This document shows positions 38,901 to 51,016 of a stretch of 64,000 nucleotides of DNA, one piece after another. The stretch is from assembly GCF_000004075.3 (NCBI RefSeq), contig NC_026657.2:15500001-15564000 (forward strand), written 5' to 3'. The notes below the pieces were generated by a model. The model had not been told where the DNA came from, searched no databases, and saw only the letters and a program-made list of their open reading frames with translations. Position 1 is the stretch's first letter, and each line of letters starts with the position of its first letter. Source of the DNA: Cucumis sativus. Lineage: Eukaryota > Streptophyta > Magnoliopsida > Cucurbitales > Cucurbitaceae. The translations under genes and the position numbers were made by a program.

Positions 38901-39383
38901 GTAGCTATATCTTCAAAATCCTATTATAAAGGTTTCATTCATTTAATAACGTGAAACAAACATTTTGTTTAACAAATTCTTTAAACAAAAATTTATCAAT
39001 GGGTCACTTTTACCACACTTGTCTCAAGTTAAAAGATTAAATTATTGCATTAATTACGAAAGTTTAATGAAAATAAATGTGTAGAGTAAAAATTATTTCA
39101 AATTAATAAATTTAGTGCTAAAAGTGGACTTTTTTCCTTCCAAAATTAAACAAAAACTATTCCTCTTAGTGTTAGAATATCTCCTCAATAGTTGTTGATA
39201 CTAATGGTGAAAGACAATTCCTCTGTCTTAACTACTTCTACGTCTATGTTTAAAACTTATTTTAAAACTTAAAATTGAAAATCATATCAAAACATAACGT
39301 ATATCATTTAAAATTAGTTTAATAATTAATTTTACTCTTTTAAACACAATAATAGTTGATATCATCCAAATAATTAATTTATT
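35970..39383. other. NSR 5' flank and AT-rich intergenic sequence
   Basis: The first ~150 bp is the NSR leader. From about 36520 to 37130 the composition is less AT-rich and resembles a decayed repeat, but it has no recognisable domain on either strand. From 37.1 to 39.4 kb the sequence is AT-rich with poly-A/T runs and no gene. Confidence 0.5.
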
Positions 39384-39645
39384 AAACTGCTTCTTTCTTC
39401 TTCTTTTTTTCTTTTAAATTATATTTAGTTTTGAGTTTCTCAAATACTTTTGTTGGGGATAAAATGTATTTTTTTATTTTTTTTATTTTGAGTCTAATTT
39501 ATTCCTAGGTTCTAAAATATTATATCTTCAATAAAAAAAACTAATTTTGGGTAAGCTGTGTTAATTCTGTTTTTAAAAATATACCATTTTAGAACCTCAG
39601 AATAAATTAGACTCAAAATCTAAAAAATAAAAATTACATTGTTTT

Positions 39646-39743
<98 letters not shown>

Positions 39744-39815
39744 AGAAGCTTAATGTTGAAATAAAAATATAATTTAAAGAAAAAGAAAAAGGTAAAAAAA
39801 AAAGAAAGCAAATTA
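39384..39815. repeat. Nested foldback (MITE-like) with an internal TA tract
   Basis: Inner arms lie at about 39462-39521 and 39580-39638: TTTTGAGTCTAATTTATTC and GGTTCTAAAAT appear on one side, and their complements (ATTTTAGAACCTC, GAATAAATTAGACTC) on the other. Outer, weaker arms at about 39384-39450 and 39741-39815 pair TTTTAAATTATAT and TCTCAAA-stretches. The left gap between inner and outer arms is about 12 bp, whereas the right gap is filled by the TA microsatellite. Transcribed, it would make a long hairpin. Superfamily is not assigned. Confidence 0.65.
39648..39740. repeat. (TA)n microsatellite, about 45 units
   Basis: An almost pure alternating TA run of about 92 bp sits on the right side of the foldback, between its inner and outer arms. 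It gives false Tyr/Ile-repeat frames. Its length may be affected by assembly. Confidence 0.95.
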
Positions 39816-40851
39816 AAGTAACCGCGACAGTTGTTTTGAATTAAGAAAAGAAATACGTGTGTTCAACAAACGCAACCTCTTTCCAATTAACCAGTCTAAA
39901 GGTGTGGAAATAAATTTGAAAGTATCATAATTTACAATTTGACTACACTTGAGACAAATTTTTAAACAATCTTTACTATATGACAAAGAAATCCTCTTAA
40001 AATTTTGGATGGGTTTCATAATTAGCACTTGAGACAGAAGCCTGTCACATGTCAAATCCATCATCATAATTTCATAAATACCTAAGTAACTCTTCTATCC
40101 TTTTATATATACATATAAATATAGAGGTAGAGAAATGTTGTCATGTTGATCCTAAAAATGGAATTTCAAAATTAATTGCAAAGATTCATTAAGTACAACA
40201 GTAATACACATTTTCTACAAATGACTCCAAATAAAATGTTTGACACACATAATATTATACCATAGGTGGACATCAGAAGTAGATTATTATTAATTACAAG
40301 GACAAGACTTCTGTTTTCTAATTTCTTTCTTCTTTTTTCTCTCTTTTCAAACCTTGACCATTTTCATACAACAATCTCTTGAAGCTAATTAGTAAAAATA
40401 ATGTATATACACAAAGCACAAATACGTTTGATCCCTAAACACAAATGCAACACATAATTCAAAAGGGACAATTAAAGACTCTTGGGAAGGGAATTATCAC
40501 CCATCATGTGTAACCTCGGCTGTCCATAGATGGTAGCGATACTCAAACCCCTTAATTTATCTTTTTGTTTGTTTTGGTTTTCATTTCTGTACTAAAAAAG
40601 GGAGGGAAAACTAATTAAAACACACACATTATGATCATTAACATCTTCAAAATGACCCCTATTTAGATTCTAAAACTCACCAGGTTATATACTTCTACCC
40701 TCCCAATTCTTAAGCCAAGAAATGAAAAGTAATTAAACAGATGGTATTTATGTGTGTTTGTGTAATAAAAATGCAATGAGAATATAAAATCACCCCAAAT
40801 TTACAAACATATATTATAAATTCACCTGTAGCTTATTAGTGCGGAGAAGTT
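39816..40851. other. Dof 3' flank and AT-rich intergenic sequence
   Basis: No gene is seen. The final ~400 bp is probably the Dof 3' UTR. The frame at 39813-40067 (-) has no motif. Confidence 0.55.
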
Positions 40852-41631
40852 TCACCATGAACCTCCACCAAAAATGCCACTCCAAAATGCAGGAGCATCC
40901 CCCAATTTAGCTCCATTTTGATCAGTAGAAATGATGGTTGAAAGTTGCTTGAAATCCTCCAAAGCAGCAACAGCAGTAGGCTGTGGAGGAGCTGGTGCAG
41001 GCATAGGAATAAAAGGAATGAGCTCCCTTTGAGACATTATGCCATTACTTCTCAGCATTATTTGATTATTCATATGATCATTATCAGATGACAGCCAACA
41101 ACAAGAAGTAGCAGTGTTAGTAGTGGTGGCAGTTGAAGAACAAGAAGTAATATTGATATTTAATTGGGAAATGCCCTGATCATCATCGTCACCACCATCA
41201 TTATTATAATTCTTTTGATTGTTCTTTGAAGGAGGTAATGAAAAATTAGCTGAAGGTCTCTTGTTCTTCCTAGATGCCCCACCAACTGGAATGTTCCTTA
41301 AAGACCCACCAGCTGTCCAATATCTTCTACAAGACTTACAGAAGTATCTTGGCTGTGAGAGACTGTAATTGTTGTAGTAACAGAACTTTGTGTTGTTGGA
41401 ATTGCATCTTGGACAGTTCAATATTTGATCTTTCCTAGCTTTTGCTTTTCTTTCCACAACTGCCTTCAGACCCTCTTCTTCTAATTCCATGTTCTTAACT
41501 TCAACCTGCATCTCCCAATATTCATCACAATAACACAAACACAGATTATAAGAAATGATCATTTAGAGAAAGACTAGAGAAACAGAGAAGGGTTCACTGA
41601 GCCATACCTGAGGCCAGTGAGCAGAATCCAT
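40852..41631 (-). CDS. Dof zinc-finger transcription factor
   Basis: A 24-nt first exon (41631-41608, MDSAHWPQ) joins exon 2 (41505-40852) in frame to give 225 aa. The short first exon with a MD-x-WPQ-type start is a known Dof gene layout. The Dof finger uses Cys39, Cys42, Cys64 and Cys67 in the family spacing C-x2-C-x21-C-x2-C, with [37 protein letters not shown] and the [14 protein letters not shown] tail. Dof factors bind AAAG-core sites in plant promoters. The C-terminus has an Asn/Asp stretch, a Thr/Ser-rich stretch and a Pro-rich APAPPQP patch, ending GIFGGGSW. Its target process cannot be read from the sequence. Confidence 0.95.
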
Positions 41632-43664
41632 TATAGAGAGTTGTGAAGGAGATGAGCAAAGACTACTTGATTTCTTGCTTTAATTCTTGCAGATGGTCCA
41701 AAAGCAAGATCCAGCAGAGGCCTTTGTGCTGCTCTTTATTATGTGTCGGCCAACAGTAGGAGGGAGAAAGTAGAGAGCTTTTATTATTGTCTCAAGTGAC
41801 CTTTCTTTGTCATAATATGCTTAGACAATGTGTTTTGGAACTCTCCTTCTCAAGGGAAAGTTTTTTTTTTTTTTTCTTTTTTTGTCTGGGTGTTGATTTC
41901 ATCATGATCATACTACAGTAGAAATCCTTAAAAGGATTTTCTTCTTGTACATACATTTGAGATTGTACAATAGACTAAAATCTTACGAAGGAGTCTTACC
42001 TATAAACTATCTTATATTATATTCAATTATTTTGTACCTAAGTATTGTATTGTACCTGTAAGTATATGATCAGGCCTTTATTAGTTATGATTCTTGTTTG
42101 TATGCATTTGCATATAGTTGTTTTCATAACATTCAAACAGAGTAACATGGAATTAAAGTAATAGGTGTGAAAAGGCAATGGTCCAACTAGCGTCCAAGAA
42201 TTGGTTTAAATAATTGCCAAAATGGTCATAACTCAAATGACATCAAGTATGTGCTATCAACTTTCAGGTTAGAGGTTCAGTGCCCAAGCCACATAAATTG
42301 TCAAAAAAAAAAGTTCAAATAATTAAAACTAGACTACATAACATTTTTGTAACAAAATTATAATTCCCAAAGTATCAACATAACAAATTTTTTTGCCAAG
42401 ACATTATGACAAAATTAAAATTGTTGATCATTTGACAACTTGTATCATAACCTATAGCTAATGTATTTGTCAATATGAATTTTTATGGAGGAATATCTAC
42501 ACACGTAAGGTAACATTATATTATCATAAAGCAATAGTGTCGGTATCTAATAAGAGTTTGAAAAAAACAGAACTATACAAAAAAATTGAGTGGTTTGGTT
42601 CATAGGTGTTTGCTAGGGGTGAGAAGATGAGCAATGTTGATCATGTCATTGCCCGTGACAAAGGTCAATGGTCTTTTTCATCGCTAAAATTTTAGTTGCA
42701 AGATCAACAGAGTAAAAAGATAGTCACACAAGAAAGCTTAGTGACAAATATGGCACAACTATTAAGCCCTCCTGTGGCTCAACCCGGAAGGCATTCCCCT
42801 TATAAACATTGCAATCTTTACAAGACAGAGACTCTGTAGTCCAAAATCAAGCAAAGGTGGACCCACCCACTAATCAGAATTAGCAGGTGGGACCCTTCCA
42901 AGAATCAACCATTGACAAGGATTTAAGCTTCAGCTTTAAGTTTCCCACTTGATCAAGTGCTGAAAATCAGCTATTGAAAATGAAAGATTACCCCCCTATC
43001 TTTTAAATCATAATCTAGCCTTTCTAACTTGTAGACTCTGATTAATGTAGAAAAAGCAGACCAATGAAGTTAAACCTATGTGCTTTCATGATTCAACTTC
43101 CTATGTATTACAGGCAATCATCTTCTTTTACATCCTTCATGGCAAAAAATGAAGAAGAAATAGTAATTTTTGGCTTTTATGGGAAATGAAGTGCTGAGTT
43201 CTTTTCCAAAAGGAAGTGGTTGTAAGCAATATGTAGGCTGTTGTATTTAGGCTTAGTCAAGAAGTAAAGTTTCTAGTCTGCCTTCTGTAATATGCAATGC
43301 ATATACAATCCAGCCTTCACTATCAAGAACTCATAAAAAGAAGAGAGATTCCAGTGAAGAAAGTTGAAAGCTAATCAACAATTAAGAAAATGAATTACAT
43401 GAATAACAAAAATAATTTGAACGGGGCGGGGCATCAAAATTTGAAACTAGAAGTCTAAACTCGTGGACCAATGATTTACCATAAAACCTGTCACTTGATC
43501 CTCATGATATTTCCCACCAGGAGTTGACTTGGTGAATTTATCAATGTCTCCATAGGCAATAGGTGTAATAATTGATCGTATACAGAAAAGTGAAGCTGAA
43601 GGGCATGCATTGCTTAAGAGAGAATTCCTTAGATTCTTTGTTCATGATGATCATTCACTTTAAA
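41632..43664. other. Dof 5' flank, intergenic sequence and exonuclease 3' flank
   Basis: About 41632-41900 is the Dof leader and promoter side, including a poly-T run near 41857-41882. A SINE-like relic lies at 42224-42312. The last ~250 bp is probably the exonuclease 3' UTR. No other gene is seen. Confidence 0.55.
42224..42312 (+). mobile_element. tRNA-derived SINE relic
   Basis: GGTCATAACTCAAATGACATC (cut here as an A-box-like head) is followed by CTTTCAGGTTAGAGGTTCAG (B-box-like) and, 40 bp later, by a ten-A tail. The wording CTT-AGGTTAGAGGTTC is shared with the relic at 55550-55630, which argues for one family. Confidence 0.5.
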
Positions 43665-46600
43665 CTAGTCATTCAACTTGCAAACATCAATAAACTTCTG
43701 GACTGCATTGCGATATTGTATCCCCTGTAAGAATACGGAGGACATCAATAGATATACTAGCACTCACAGGCAAAAATAGATTATAAAAATCCTAATAACT
43801 TCAAAATGCAATTTTAATTCCGACTACCCCTTTCACTTCTTAATGTAACAGATGTGTAAGGTGTAACTAAAGAATGCGAGGTGAGCTCTTTATTCGGTGA
43901 GACATTAATAGTTGGGGGCATTAAATAAGTCAAAAAACAAAGCCAAGTCAGTCCTATACTTCATTGTTTTGTTTGGGTATTTTAGTGCAGTCCCGTGCAT
44001 TGCCCTTAGTGTTCTTTTCTTTTCCACATCGGTCCCTTTATGGAAAGTTCAATATTTTGTCGCCTGGTATTGCATAGCTAAAATTGTTGAACCTCAAAAA
44101 GAATAATATCAGTCTCTTAGTGCATGTGCATGAAGACCTCCCCACTCAAAAGTTTCTCTCATTACAGAACGAAAACACTGTAGAAGATTACCTCCCAGTA
44201 TAGTTGGTGACAGTCCATGCACTGCCAGAACTCTAAATTCTGGTCAAACAAACAGTTAGGAATTTTTTGGAAACCCTTCGCTGCCTGCACAGCCTCCTCC
44301 GTTGTAAGGGATTTCTGAATAAACCTTCCATTGCATTTGGTACATCTAGACATCAGCTGATCCTCACTAATTTTCAAATCGAAAGTTTCAATAACCTACA
44401 ACGGATTTAAATGATAAAGGAATTAGGATGGACCTCCAATATCTGCAAAACAACCTAACTGGAGAACTGATTTGGTTTTCCAGTGCAAAGCTAAATTAAC
44501 ACTTCAGAGTTATATAAGAATAAAATAATATATGTAATAGAATAGAAATCAATATTTTGCAATAAGTATCGTAGGCTTTTAACTCATAAGACATAGATAC
44601 TCCCAAGTCCCTAGGTTCTAATGAAATTTTTATTACTTCATCGATCTCATTAAAATTTCCTTTTCCATTCTCATCTCCAAATATCTTTCAGCCTATAAAT
44701 CTCCACCAATTTTGAAATTTATGGAACCCACATTTGATATAAAAAGGCATGGTGATATGGTAATTTGAACTATTTTTGAAAGAAGGTAATCCAGGAATTT
44801 AAGGAACGTTCAAAGCACTTAGTTCTTTCTCAAAATTGTTTCCAAAATCTCCACCAAGGTTAGTCCATTCATTGAATAAATGCTTTTGGCTCTCATAGCT
44901 TATAATTATAAGTAATTGGCATTTATACCTCCAGTAACTGTTCGTTCTTTAGAAGGTTTTTAACTCTGTATATTTGATTACGCAGCAAATACCCATGTCT
45001 CAGCAGTTTAGCATCTCTGGTCAAGAGTACTCTCTTCTCCTTGTGCGCTTGATCAATTAATTCCCTACATATGATAAAGAATTACAATTGACTGCATGGA
45101 CAATATCCCCACGGGTAACTAACAAATTAAGTCTTCAAAATGTAAGCCATTAAAATTGTTAATAATTTAGAACCTAGAGTATGGATTTTTGGAAAATGGA
45201 ACTGCAGCATCAACCCCAACACAGCGTAGATGTTTTGCAAGACCTTCAACCTGGAGTAAAAATTATCCATTAGACTTATTCTTGTCCCATAAACTTTGGC
45301 CTACCAAACACTCATTAAAGCATGATATTAACCACAAACACTTTTTACTACAAGTGCTTTATTCGATGGTTCAGAAAAAAAATTGATTGGTCCCTGAAAT
45401 ATGACAGCTCTATTTTTTAGTCTCTTCTTGTCTTGCAACCTTCCAATATGTTTATAAATAAAACCTGCAAGCTTTAAGGAGAAAAGGGGAAAACTAAATA
45501 TTTACCATGACATCACATAGGAATTTAGGGCATCCATCACCCCCCAAGGACAAATCCCATGGTGGGGGCCCGTGCCAATCTTCATCACTCACGATTTGCT
45601 TTTCAATGCAACCTACTTTCATAGTCGATGATCTCTTGCTTTTTCTTTTGGAGGTCTTAGGCTTTTTGTCGGACTCTTTCAAAATAATTCTTTCACCATA
45701 GCTCTTGACAACTTTCTGAAGATCTTCATCCATAGGCATACAATTTATACTAGATGATGCAGAACAAATCCCCCTTATATTAGCCATACTCTGTGGAAAA
45801 CCAGATGCAGTAGCTCTTATAATGTTTGAGGCTTCAGAAACTTTGGTCCTTAATATCTTCTCATGCATGTCTTGCTTTTCCAGAATCACTCTCAACCCAG
45901 TATTCATTTCAGTGGAAGGAACTGCAGAAACATTCCTTAAAACATCTCCTGGAAATTAGAATTAAGATTCATAAACTTCATAATTAACAGGATAGTTGAA
46001 GATCCTTGGGAGGGGTTGGGGGAGTAAAAACGTGTAAAAGCTAAGAAGCAGTGAAATAAACAGTAGAAAATTCTAAGCAGTTCACATATACTGGTTTGCT
46101 CTAAGAGGGACGTTGAACAGAATTTAACTGGTTCAAATGGTGCATACTAAGCTGTAACTTCCGAGATTGATCTTCCCTTCAACTCCTTTCATCAGTAAAT
46201 CTAGTCTAATGATTTAATGTAACTAAGGCTACTTGTAAGAGTTGTAGATGAAATCTTGGATTAACATTTTTTTACTGGAAATCTGGAAATAGTAGATACA
46301 TACATCATAGCCTTATCTCATCGTGAATATGGGTTTTTATATGGCACAAGCCAGCATAGACTTTCAGAACAATAATTAACCACGATAGTTTTGTAACAAC
46401 TACAAAGGTTTTACCAACAAGAGCTTAGTTTGACTGACACCTGTATGTATCTGAGGACAAGAAGTCTCGGGTTCAAATTCCTTCACTCCCAATTCGTACT
46501 AAAAAAGACTACAGAGGTTTATAAATAAAATGATTAATTTAATATAGTAAATAATGTTTCTTTTTTCCTATAATAAGGTAAGTAATGTGAAACTTCTATC

Positions 46601-48526
46601 TGGCACCTTATATACGATGTAAATGGGCTATTGGCTTGAGAACATGCAAGAATGATTCACAACCTTTGACAATCAAATTTGCGGACATCACTGGCAATGA
46701 ATTCAGAGTTGGACAAAAGGAAAACAAATGGCCACCAATGGTAGTACTGATAGTTATTAATATAATTTGGAGCAAAGAGAAAAAACGTTTCTTTTCTTAT
46801 TTCTTTCTTTTTTTTTAGTTTTAAAATAATGAAAAAAGAGCAAACATTGCTAACCAGAAGCCCATCAAATCCCAATAGACATGAAAGGCGCAGACTTATA
46901 GTTTTCCTATATTACTTCTCTTCTAGAGTTAAAGGTCCATTGAGCTCATTGGGGAATAGCTACATGGAAACTCAAGAAATCATCTTCTTTTAGGTTTTCT
47001 TATAGATAGAAGTATTATGGATCAATAGAAATCTAATATTAGGTTTACTTCTAGAAATCCCAAGGTTCAGACACAACAGACCTTCTTTAAGAACCTTGGA
47101 GTAGAAGACATTAAATATTTCGAGCAAGCAGTGGGCATCCATGGCTGCGTATGCTATCTGCTCTTCTGTGAGAGGACGAACTGACCAATCACTACATTGA
47201 AGTTCCTAAAAGAGATATAAATCAAGATTAACAATTAGTACAAAAGTACTTTTCCATATGGAGTTGAGGAAGAGCCTTTGCTCGTCGGAAAGATTCAAGA
47301 GAAAGCTCAAAAAGACCACAGAAAAAACGGCTGTAATTGGGTGATTTGGTTATATGACAACCACTGAATTGCCAAACAAGACTACATATAGAAAGTGTAA
47401 AAGATATTGATTTAGTAGGATTACAGTAAGTTAGGACATCTTGGTTAAATCCTTAATTAATTAGGATTAGGATTAGTTTCTTTGATTAATTAGGAATTTA
47501 GGATTAGAATTAGACCACTTTACAATTCTCTCTAAAAAGAGTAATTGTCTTCTTGTATTCATAACTTTTGATTCATAATAAAGATTTTGATTTTATTATT
47601 GAAGATTTCTCTCCTTTTATTCTTTAGGCTACATCATATATATGTATGTATATATAAATAAAATAAAAAAGGGTAATCTATCTTAAATCAATAATTGGCT
47701 TCAAAGCTTAAGGGATGCAAGACCTTCTGGACTACCTTCCCTGATACCATCTCTTAAATCACTCATTACGCAAAAGTTTAAGCTAATGAATGAAGATAAA
47801 TTTAATATTATATCATCCAATATTTTCAAATATGTTGAAGAACGTCAAACTAGTTAAATGTAGAAGTGAAATGGCCAAACCTTCGAGAGAGAGAATCCCA
47901 ATACTTCACTGCAGATAGCTGTAAGACTCTTAGATTGTTTATGCAACTTTCTTCCCTTTTGCTTATGCTGAAGATGATAGTAAATGCTCGCAATATCCAT
48001 AAACGGTTCAATCTATAAAAACACAATTAAGGAGAAAACTTAGAACACTGTACTAGAAACTCCAGAACTCAAATACGAGATACAACACGAAAGAAAACAA
48101 CATTTTAATTCAAAATTAAACGCTTACACGATCAAGGCCAGAGACGCCGCCGCCGCCATAGGAGCTGAAAGTAGTGGACAGGTAAACTAAATCTTGCTTA
48201 AATCGAAAACCCAATTTCAAAACATAGGGTGAAACAAACACATCCCTTAACAAATGCCAAATTGAGGATAACGGAACTGATAGCAGGTCGAGCAGAAAAG
48301 CTACGGAATCATTCCGGTGGTCCGAGTGGAATTGGCAAGCGATCTGAAGAAGCGAGACTCTGGGAAATGAAGAATGTTGATCAGGAGTTTGAAGGGGCTT
48401 CCACTCGGCGTCGAGAGCAATAAGATGAGAGCGAGTCAGTGTGTGAGTTAACAGAGTGAACTCGGGAGAGTCGATGGAAGAGACAAGATGGATTTCAAAG
48501 GCAGGGCGGGCGATGTGAGAATCCAT
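43665..48526 (-). CDS. 3'-5' exonuclease with C-terminal Mut7-C RNase domain
   Basis: Eight minus-strand exons (48526-48128, 48012-47881, 47205-47082, 45948-45506, 45250-45174, 45064-44929, 44395-44192, 43724-43665) give 524 aa with exact phase. The N-terminal half is a DEDDy exonuclease: Exo I LIALDAEW (Asp39, Glu41), Exo II FRFKQDLVYL (Asp112) and Exo III YAAMD (Tyr196, Asp200). The C-terminal half (about 358-505) is Mut7-C: CPKFLCDVM, LAKHLRCVGVDAA, RVLLTRDAKLLR, then a zinc ribbon with Cys455, Cys458, Cys496 and Cys499. Animal Mut-7/EXD3 proteins share this pairing and act on small RNAs; the plant role is unknown to me. A linker of about 130 residues with a basic KTSKRKSKRSS patch may be nuclear targeting. 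Introns 2 and 3 carry repeat relics. Confidence 0.93.
46420..46507 (+). mobile_element. tRNA-derived SINE relic in the exonuclease intron
   Basis: GAGCTTAGTTTGACTGACAC (A-box-like), then GAAGTCTCGGGTTCAAATTCC (trimmed B box GGTTCAAATTCC) and a short A6 tail. It lies antisense in intron 3. The layout fits a cucurbit-type tRNA-derived SINE, but the copy is short and diverged. Confidence 0.5.
47396..47636 (+). mobile_element. Possible solo LTR-like relic in the exonuclease intron
   Basis: The block begins TGTAAAAGATATTG and ends TTTAGGCTACA. It holds repeated AATTAGGATTAG-type words, a CTCTCTAAAAAGAG patch and, near the end, AATAAAGATTTTG, as in an LTR polyadenylation region. No matching second copy and no clear target duplication were found, so it is weakly supported. 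If real, it is an old solo LTR. Confidence 0.3.
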
Positions 48527-49440
48527 AAGAAAGACACATCAAACGTCAAATTCGGCTTAATCACAAACAAGGTTTATTTGAAAAGTGATGGTAATTGAAG
48601 CACCAACCAAAAACAGAGGAACCCTAGTCCTATTTCGATGGAGATGACAGCCACCTAGGGAACTCGTAAAGCTAAAAACTCCCAACAATTCCATGGACGA
48701 AGATTCATGCAAAAGAACAATCCATCCTAGCCACCATTGACCCGAGCAAGGTGATAATGTATTAGAATTGTTTATAGCTGTTTTTCATATTCTTTCTTCG
48801 TGTTTTCAATTCATTTAGTTAGAATAGATCTTATTCAAGTTATGTGATTCAAATTATGAAAACTTTGGAAATTATGTTTTTATTGAATTTGTAATATTCC
48901 AATCATAATAATAAGGTTATGATTGGGTGTAAAACACGTATTGTTGAATGAAAAATTTGAGAAAGAAATATTTATTATTATTTTATTCAAAACTTGCGTT
49001 TTCACGTTATTTTATTCGAAGTCTACTTGCATACTCATTGATCCATTTATGGATTTGGATCCCTAGGCCATCCAAGTCTCTTGATTTCAATATAGTGTTA
49101 GTTTCGGTTAAAAACTAATTGAAGACTAGGGTTGTTTTATACTAGGACGACGAGGCTATCAAGAAAGTATGATTTTTGTTTTGCAGTTTGCGTCCGACCA
49201 GGTGATTTAATTACGCGAGCTAATCCGCATATATATTGTACCTTACACGAGACTCAAGATGAAGTGCAAAAACATATATCAAGTGAAAGTCTAAAAACAT
49301 AAAACACAATCCAGATTTTCTACCAAATAGACCACACCAAAATATTTTTCCTTATAATCTAACTGGGGATGGGAGGAATGTCTTTTCTTTAGCTCATGTC
49401 AAATTACCCTTGTTTGATTCAAGCCAGAACCATTACTAGT
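48527..49440. other. Exonuclease 5' flank and intergenic sequence
   Basis: About 48527-48660 is the likely leader of the exonuclease gene. The rest is AT-rich with no gene or bounded repeat. Confidence 0.55.
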
Positions 49441-49452
49441 AGTAAATTAGAT

Positions 49453-50300
49453 GTAACGCCCCAGACCCAAGATTTGGAATTCAGATCCCGACATTCTCCT
49501 GCGACCTGATCATTATGTTATGACGCAACTATTTATACTAAGCTGAGGTCATTACCATTTAAAAACTAATAAAGATTTTTTATTTAAATCAAAGAAAATA
49601 CTAAATTTTAAAAGAAAACATTTCAAATATTTGTTCATAAAATATAAGTAATGTATGAAAAGAAAATAACAATAAAATATTGGATAAAATACTAGCTCGG
49701 TCCCTATTTAAAATAAAAATAAATATCTAAAAGTAAACATGAGTTATGAAATAAAAATTATTTACTGAAAACATAAATTGTCTCCTATGACGAACCAGAT
49801 CACTTATTGTTATTCGCCAACTTTCCTCTACCTCTACCTTTGTCTAAAAAATTAAACATAAAAAAATTGAGTATAACCTTTAGGGAATTACTCATGTGTC
49901 GTAACTGTGGAAGATCTCATTCAGGTCGGTGTCTAACAGGAAGTGGAGTATGTTACAAGTGTAGGCAACTTGAGCATTTAGGTGATAATTGTCCTCAGAA
50001 ATCATTTGGAACTGTTTCAAACCAGATTTCCACATCCATCAGGGGAGAGTTTTTGCCACTAATAGGCAGGAGGCCACGAGAGTTGGCATAATGGTGACAG
50101 ATACCCTCTCAATCTTGGGACACGGGATCCTCTCATTCTTTTTTATCCTCAATGTTTGTTCAACATATGAGTTTAGAGATAGAACCCTTGAGTTACATGT
50201 TGTCTGTCTCCACTCTATCTCGAGAAATTATGTTGCTGAGAGAAAAGATAAAAGCATGTCAAATAGAAATAGCAGAATATGTTTTAAATGTATATATATA
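49453..50300 (+). mobile_element. Broken Ty3/gypsy-type gag fragment
   Basis: A short frame at about 49890-50000 encodes Cys/His motifs of a retroelement nucleocapsid (CRNCGRSHSGRC, CYKCRQLEHLGDNCP). A possible LTR-like start (TGTAACGCCCCAGACC) lies upstream at 49453. No protease, reverse transcriptase, integrase or second LTR is nearby. It is an isolated, old, broken fossil; the ends are approximate. Confidence 0.6.
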
Positions 50301-51016
50301 AAACTAAAAGCAAAGAAAAACGCAATATGTTTTTTTTCAGAAACAAAATTTTTAATTAGTTTATACAATGATTTGATTAAAAAGTTAAATAATGTTATAG
50401 AGAAAGAAAAATATTATAAAAATTCAAATGCTAGAAATGTAACCAAAAAAACGTTGTATATAAAAAAAATACTCATTTAAAATTTATTATATGTTTTTAA
50501 TATTGTTCTTTTTTGAATTTACTATGTATTCATTTTAGCAAAAATATATATTAATTACAAGGTTCTCACGTGTCACGTATCTAGTGTAATGGAAGAGCTG
50601 CTGAAGTTCAAATATGATTTTGCCTAAGAATAAAATATATTTACCATTACAACTATCATTACTATTTGAAAATTTGATATATTTACAATTACAGTTACCA
50701 ATGTTGACATCGATTGAGCTTCAGGCGAAGAGGTAACGACCACCATAACAATAAATTTTACAAAATCTGGGATCGATAACGATCAGATTACGTTCATCGT
50801 ACAAACTGATTAGCATTGATACATCAATAAAATTTTATTAGAATTACATGATTAAGTAAATATGCATTATGAAACATTTTTGTTGGGGGATGCAAACAGA
50901 TATTCCAAGGCATAATCTACGTGTACTGCCACGTGATCAAGATCAGATCTCCCAACATCTTCGAACGGATAAGTCAAGCCACAGTGAGGGAGGGGGAGGG
51001 AATTCAATTTTTCCCA
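50301..51016. other. AT-rich intergenic sequence and pentapeptide-gene leader
   Basis: No gene is seen to about 50890. The last ~120 bp is probably the 5' leader of the thylakoid-lumen gene; ATGs at 50869 and 50921 give short upstream frames. Confidence 0.5.

Noticed and set aside
39620-39811. Tyr/Ile-repeat frame
   Set aside because: Translation of the TA microsatellite.
47206-47880. Separate gene in the exonuclease intron
   Set aside because: Only AT-rich and LTR-like sequence; exon phases on both sides require it to be spliced out.
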